A stretch of DNA of 64,000 bases. Origin: Devosia limi DSM 17137 (GTDB lineage: Bacteria > Pseudomonadota > Alphaproteobacteria > Rhizobiales > Devosiaceae). A program made the position numbers and the translations under genes. Shown here piece by piece: positions 62,713 to 64,000 of this stretch. The stretch lies in contig NZ_FQVC01000004.1 of the NCBI RefSeq assembly GCF_900128975.1, positions 191,423 through 255,422 on the forward strand, in the 5' to 3' direction. Every line of letters starts with the position of its first letter. The stretch's first letter is position 1. The notes beneath the pieces are model-generated. The model was not told the origin of the DNA and did no database searches. It worked only from the letters and a program-made list of their open reading frames with translations.

Positions 62713-64000
62713 TTAGCTCAGGCGGCCGCTGGCGTGGGCGAGGGTGGTGTAGACCTTGCCGCGGTCGGAGAGCAGGTATTCGCGGGTTTCGGCGGCTGGG
62801 TTGGCGCCGGCGGCGGCGCGCTTCAGCAGCTGTTCGAATTCCGTCATATAGGCGCTCGCAGTGCGGGCGAACTCGGCGTCGCGCTGCAGCTTCTTGCGGA
62901 CTTCGTCATAGGTGCCCTGGCCGGTCAGCGTGTAGATGCGGCGCGAGAACACGTTGGACTCGCCGGCCTGGTAGCGGGCCCAGGCCTCAGACAGCGCCGC
63001 ATCGTCAATCGAGCGGGCAATCTCTTCGGTCAGGCCGGACAGGCCTGCCTGCGGCTGGGCGCTGGCCTGCTTGGCGCTGGCATTGCGCAGCACGTCGCGC
63101 AACCAACCGCCCTCGCCGGCATCGGCTTCGGCGACCGCAGCCTGCTGCTGGGGAGCAGAGGGCTGACGCGGCTCGGTGGTGCGCACCGGCGCTGCCTGCT
63201 GGCGGACGGGTTCGGGACGCGGTTCCGGCGCACGCTGGGCAGGAGCCTGGTAGGGGGCTTCGACGCGTGGCTGGGGCTGCGGTTCGGCACGGTGCTGGAC
63301 GGCAGGGCGCTGCGGCGGACGGCGATCATTGAGATCGTGCGTTGCCGGCTGGGCGCGGACGATGGCGTTGAGCTCGCTGAGCGCCTCGATCTGCTCGGCG
63401 ACAACCCGGCGCATGGCGGCGGCGCTGGCGCGGGTTTCCTCTGGCAGCTCGGTGACGCCGCGGGCCAGCTCGGAGCGGGTGGCTTCGAGCTCGCTGCCCA
63501 CTTCGCGGGCGGTGTCGCGCATGGCCCGGGCGGTGTCGTTGAAGCGCTTGGTGGCTTCCTCGATGGCGCGCTGCATTTCAGCGACCATCTGCTGCTGGGC
63601 CTGGTGCAGCGCTTCATTGGCGCGCTGGCCTTCGGCATCGGCAGTGCTGCGGAAATCGCCGAGGCGTGTCGCAACATCGTCGGTGGTCTTGTCCAGAGCC
63701 TGGCGGAAGGTGCCAGTGGTCTGATCGAGCGCCTGGCGCAGCGAGCCGGTATGGGCCGCAACGGTGTTCCGAACCGATGCTGTGCTGTCATTGATGGTTT
63801 CGGCCAGCGTCGTGGTGGTCGAATTGAGCACGTCGGTGACATTGCCGGCAGTCGCGGCCAGCACGTCGCCAACGCGGTCGCCGGTCTGGGACAGGGCATT
63901 GCTGACGCGCGCTGCATTGTCTTCCAGAGCGGCGCTGATCTGCTCGGTGGTTTCGTGCAGGGTGCCCGAGGCGGCGTCGCTGGCGCGGCGCAGGGCATTG
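62713..64000 (-). CDS. C-terminal part of a very long coiled-coil/apolipoprotein-like repeat protein (5' end outside window)
   Basis: The open frame ends at 62713 and runs off the right edge; at least 429 residues are visible. From the edge to about 63350 it is a low-complexity helical repeat (SNALSQTGDRVGDVL, TTTTLAETINDSTASVRNTVAAHTGSLRQALDQTTGTFRQALDKTTDDV) with degenerate 11-residue periodicity, as in apolipoprotein-like or kinesin-like annotated proteins of Hyphomicrobiales. A Pro/Gln/Arg-rich linker (PRVEAPYQAPAQRAPEPRPEP) then leads to a globular C-terminal domain with DAALSEAWARYQAGESNVFSRRIYTLTGQGTYDEVRKKL. It could be a structural envelope or polarity protein; function unknown. Confidence 0.7.
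   Translation of the reverse strand, partial: NALRRASDAASGTLHETTEQISAALEDNAARVSNALSQTGDRVGDVLAATAGNVTDVLNSTTTTLAETINDSTASVRNTVAAHTGSLRQALDQTTGTFRQALDKTTDDVATRLGDFRSTADAEGQRANEALHQAQQQMVAEMQRAIEEATKRFNDTARAMRDTAREVGSELEATRSELARGVTELPEETRASAAAMRRVVAEQIEALSELNAIVRAQPATHDLNDRRPPQRPAVQHRAEPQPQPRVEAPYQAPAQRAPEPRPEPVRQQAAPVRTTEPRQPSAPQQQAAVAEADAGEGGWLRDVLRNASAKQASAQPQAGLSGLTEEIARSIDDAALSEAWARYQAGESNVFSRRIYTLTGQGTYDEVRKKLQRDAEFARTASAYMTEFEQLLKRAAAGANPAAETREYLLSDRGKVYTTLAHASGRLS

Overview
This window looks like the chromosome of an alphaproteobacterium of the order Hyphomicrobiales (Rhizobiales), possibly Devosia or a relative. The grounds are high GC, a circularly permuted two-piece tmRNA, an alpha-type SspB, and the gene neighbourhood thyA..folA-hflK-hflC-degP / serB-miaA / ilvB-ilvN / ilvC. 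The order-level placement rests on recalled family and synteny knowledge; the genus is only a guess. Almost everything is core or housekeeping. I see no prophage, insertion sequence, CRISPR array, defence island or large biosynthetic cluster.

Layout. 1-9.3 kb: the end of a MORN-like repeat protein, a DfsB-like protein, uvrD, an exported phytase-esterase-like protein and a large AsmA protein. 9.4-11.5 kb (minus strand): ridA-like and ydeI/omdA-like genes, the ssrA tmRNA, sspB and a ribbon-helix-helix gene. The tmRNA that encodes the degradation tag therefore lies next to the adaptor that recognises such tags. 11.7-18.9 kb: thyA, a MazG-like gene, DUF4424, a GNAT gene, folA, hflK, hflC and degP, covering thymidylate/folate supply and membrane protein quality control. 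18.9-27.5 kb: serB, miaA, a MATE exporter, small envelope proteins, a cold-shock protein, a Nudix hydrolase, a phosphate transporter and two SRPBCC proteins.

27.5-45.5 kb carries the branched-chain amino acid genes at three sites. ilvB-ilvN sits behind a leader peptide (MRASILVVRRRIGNVG) and an intrinsic terminator, a classical attenuator. ilvC lies behind a tetR gene, and leuA lies behind a Leu-rich 40-codon ORF. Between them are pdxJ, an FMN reductase, kup, a PAP2 enzyme, and an old-yellow-enzyme gene plus MFS exporter divergent from tetR, with a perfect 16-bp palindrome in the shared promoter. A short AT-rich island (27 G+C in 100 bases at 40701-40800) follows ilvC. A phzF homologue at 42.0-42.9 kb is broken by a one-base frameshift.

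45.5-64 kb: an EEP-family hydrolase, a HisC-like aminotransferase, an MscS channel, tRNA-Lys(CTT), terC, a FemAB-like transferase overlapping a polysaccharide-type flippase, acsA, a NagZ-like GH3 enzyme, an LpxH-like phosphoesterase, three tandem paralogous MFS transporters and the C-terminal part of a very long coiled-coil protein.

Two families of intergenic palindromic repeats are spread through the window. One, about 93 bp, has an asymmetric conserved centre (cggcacaagcgg) and occurs three times. The other is a REP-like element built on attcccgcg..cgcgggaat and is present in several states, including a perfect 37-bp inverted repeat. All motif reading, start choices and family assignments were made by eye without database searches.
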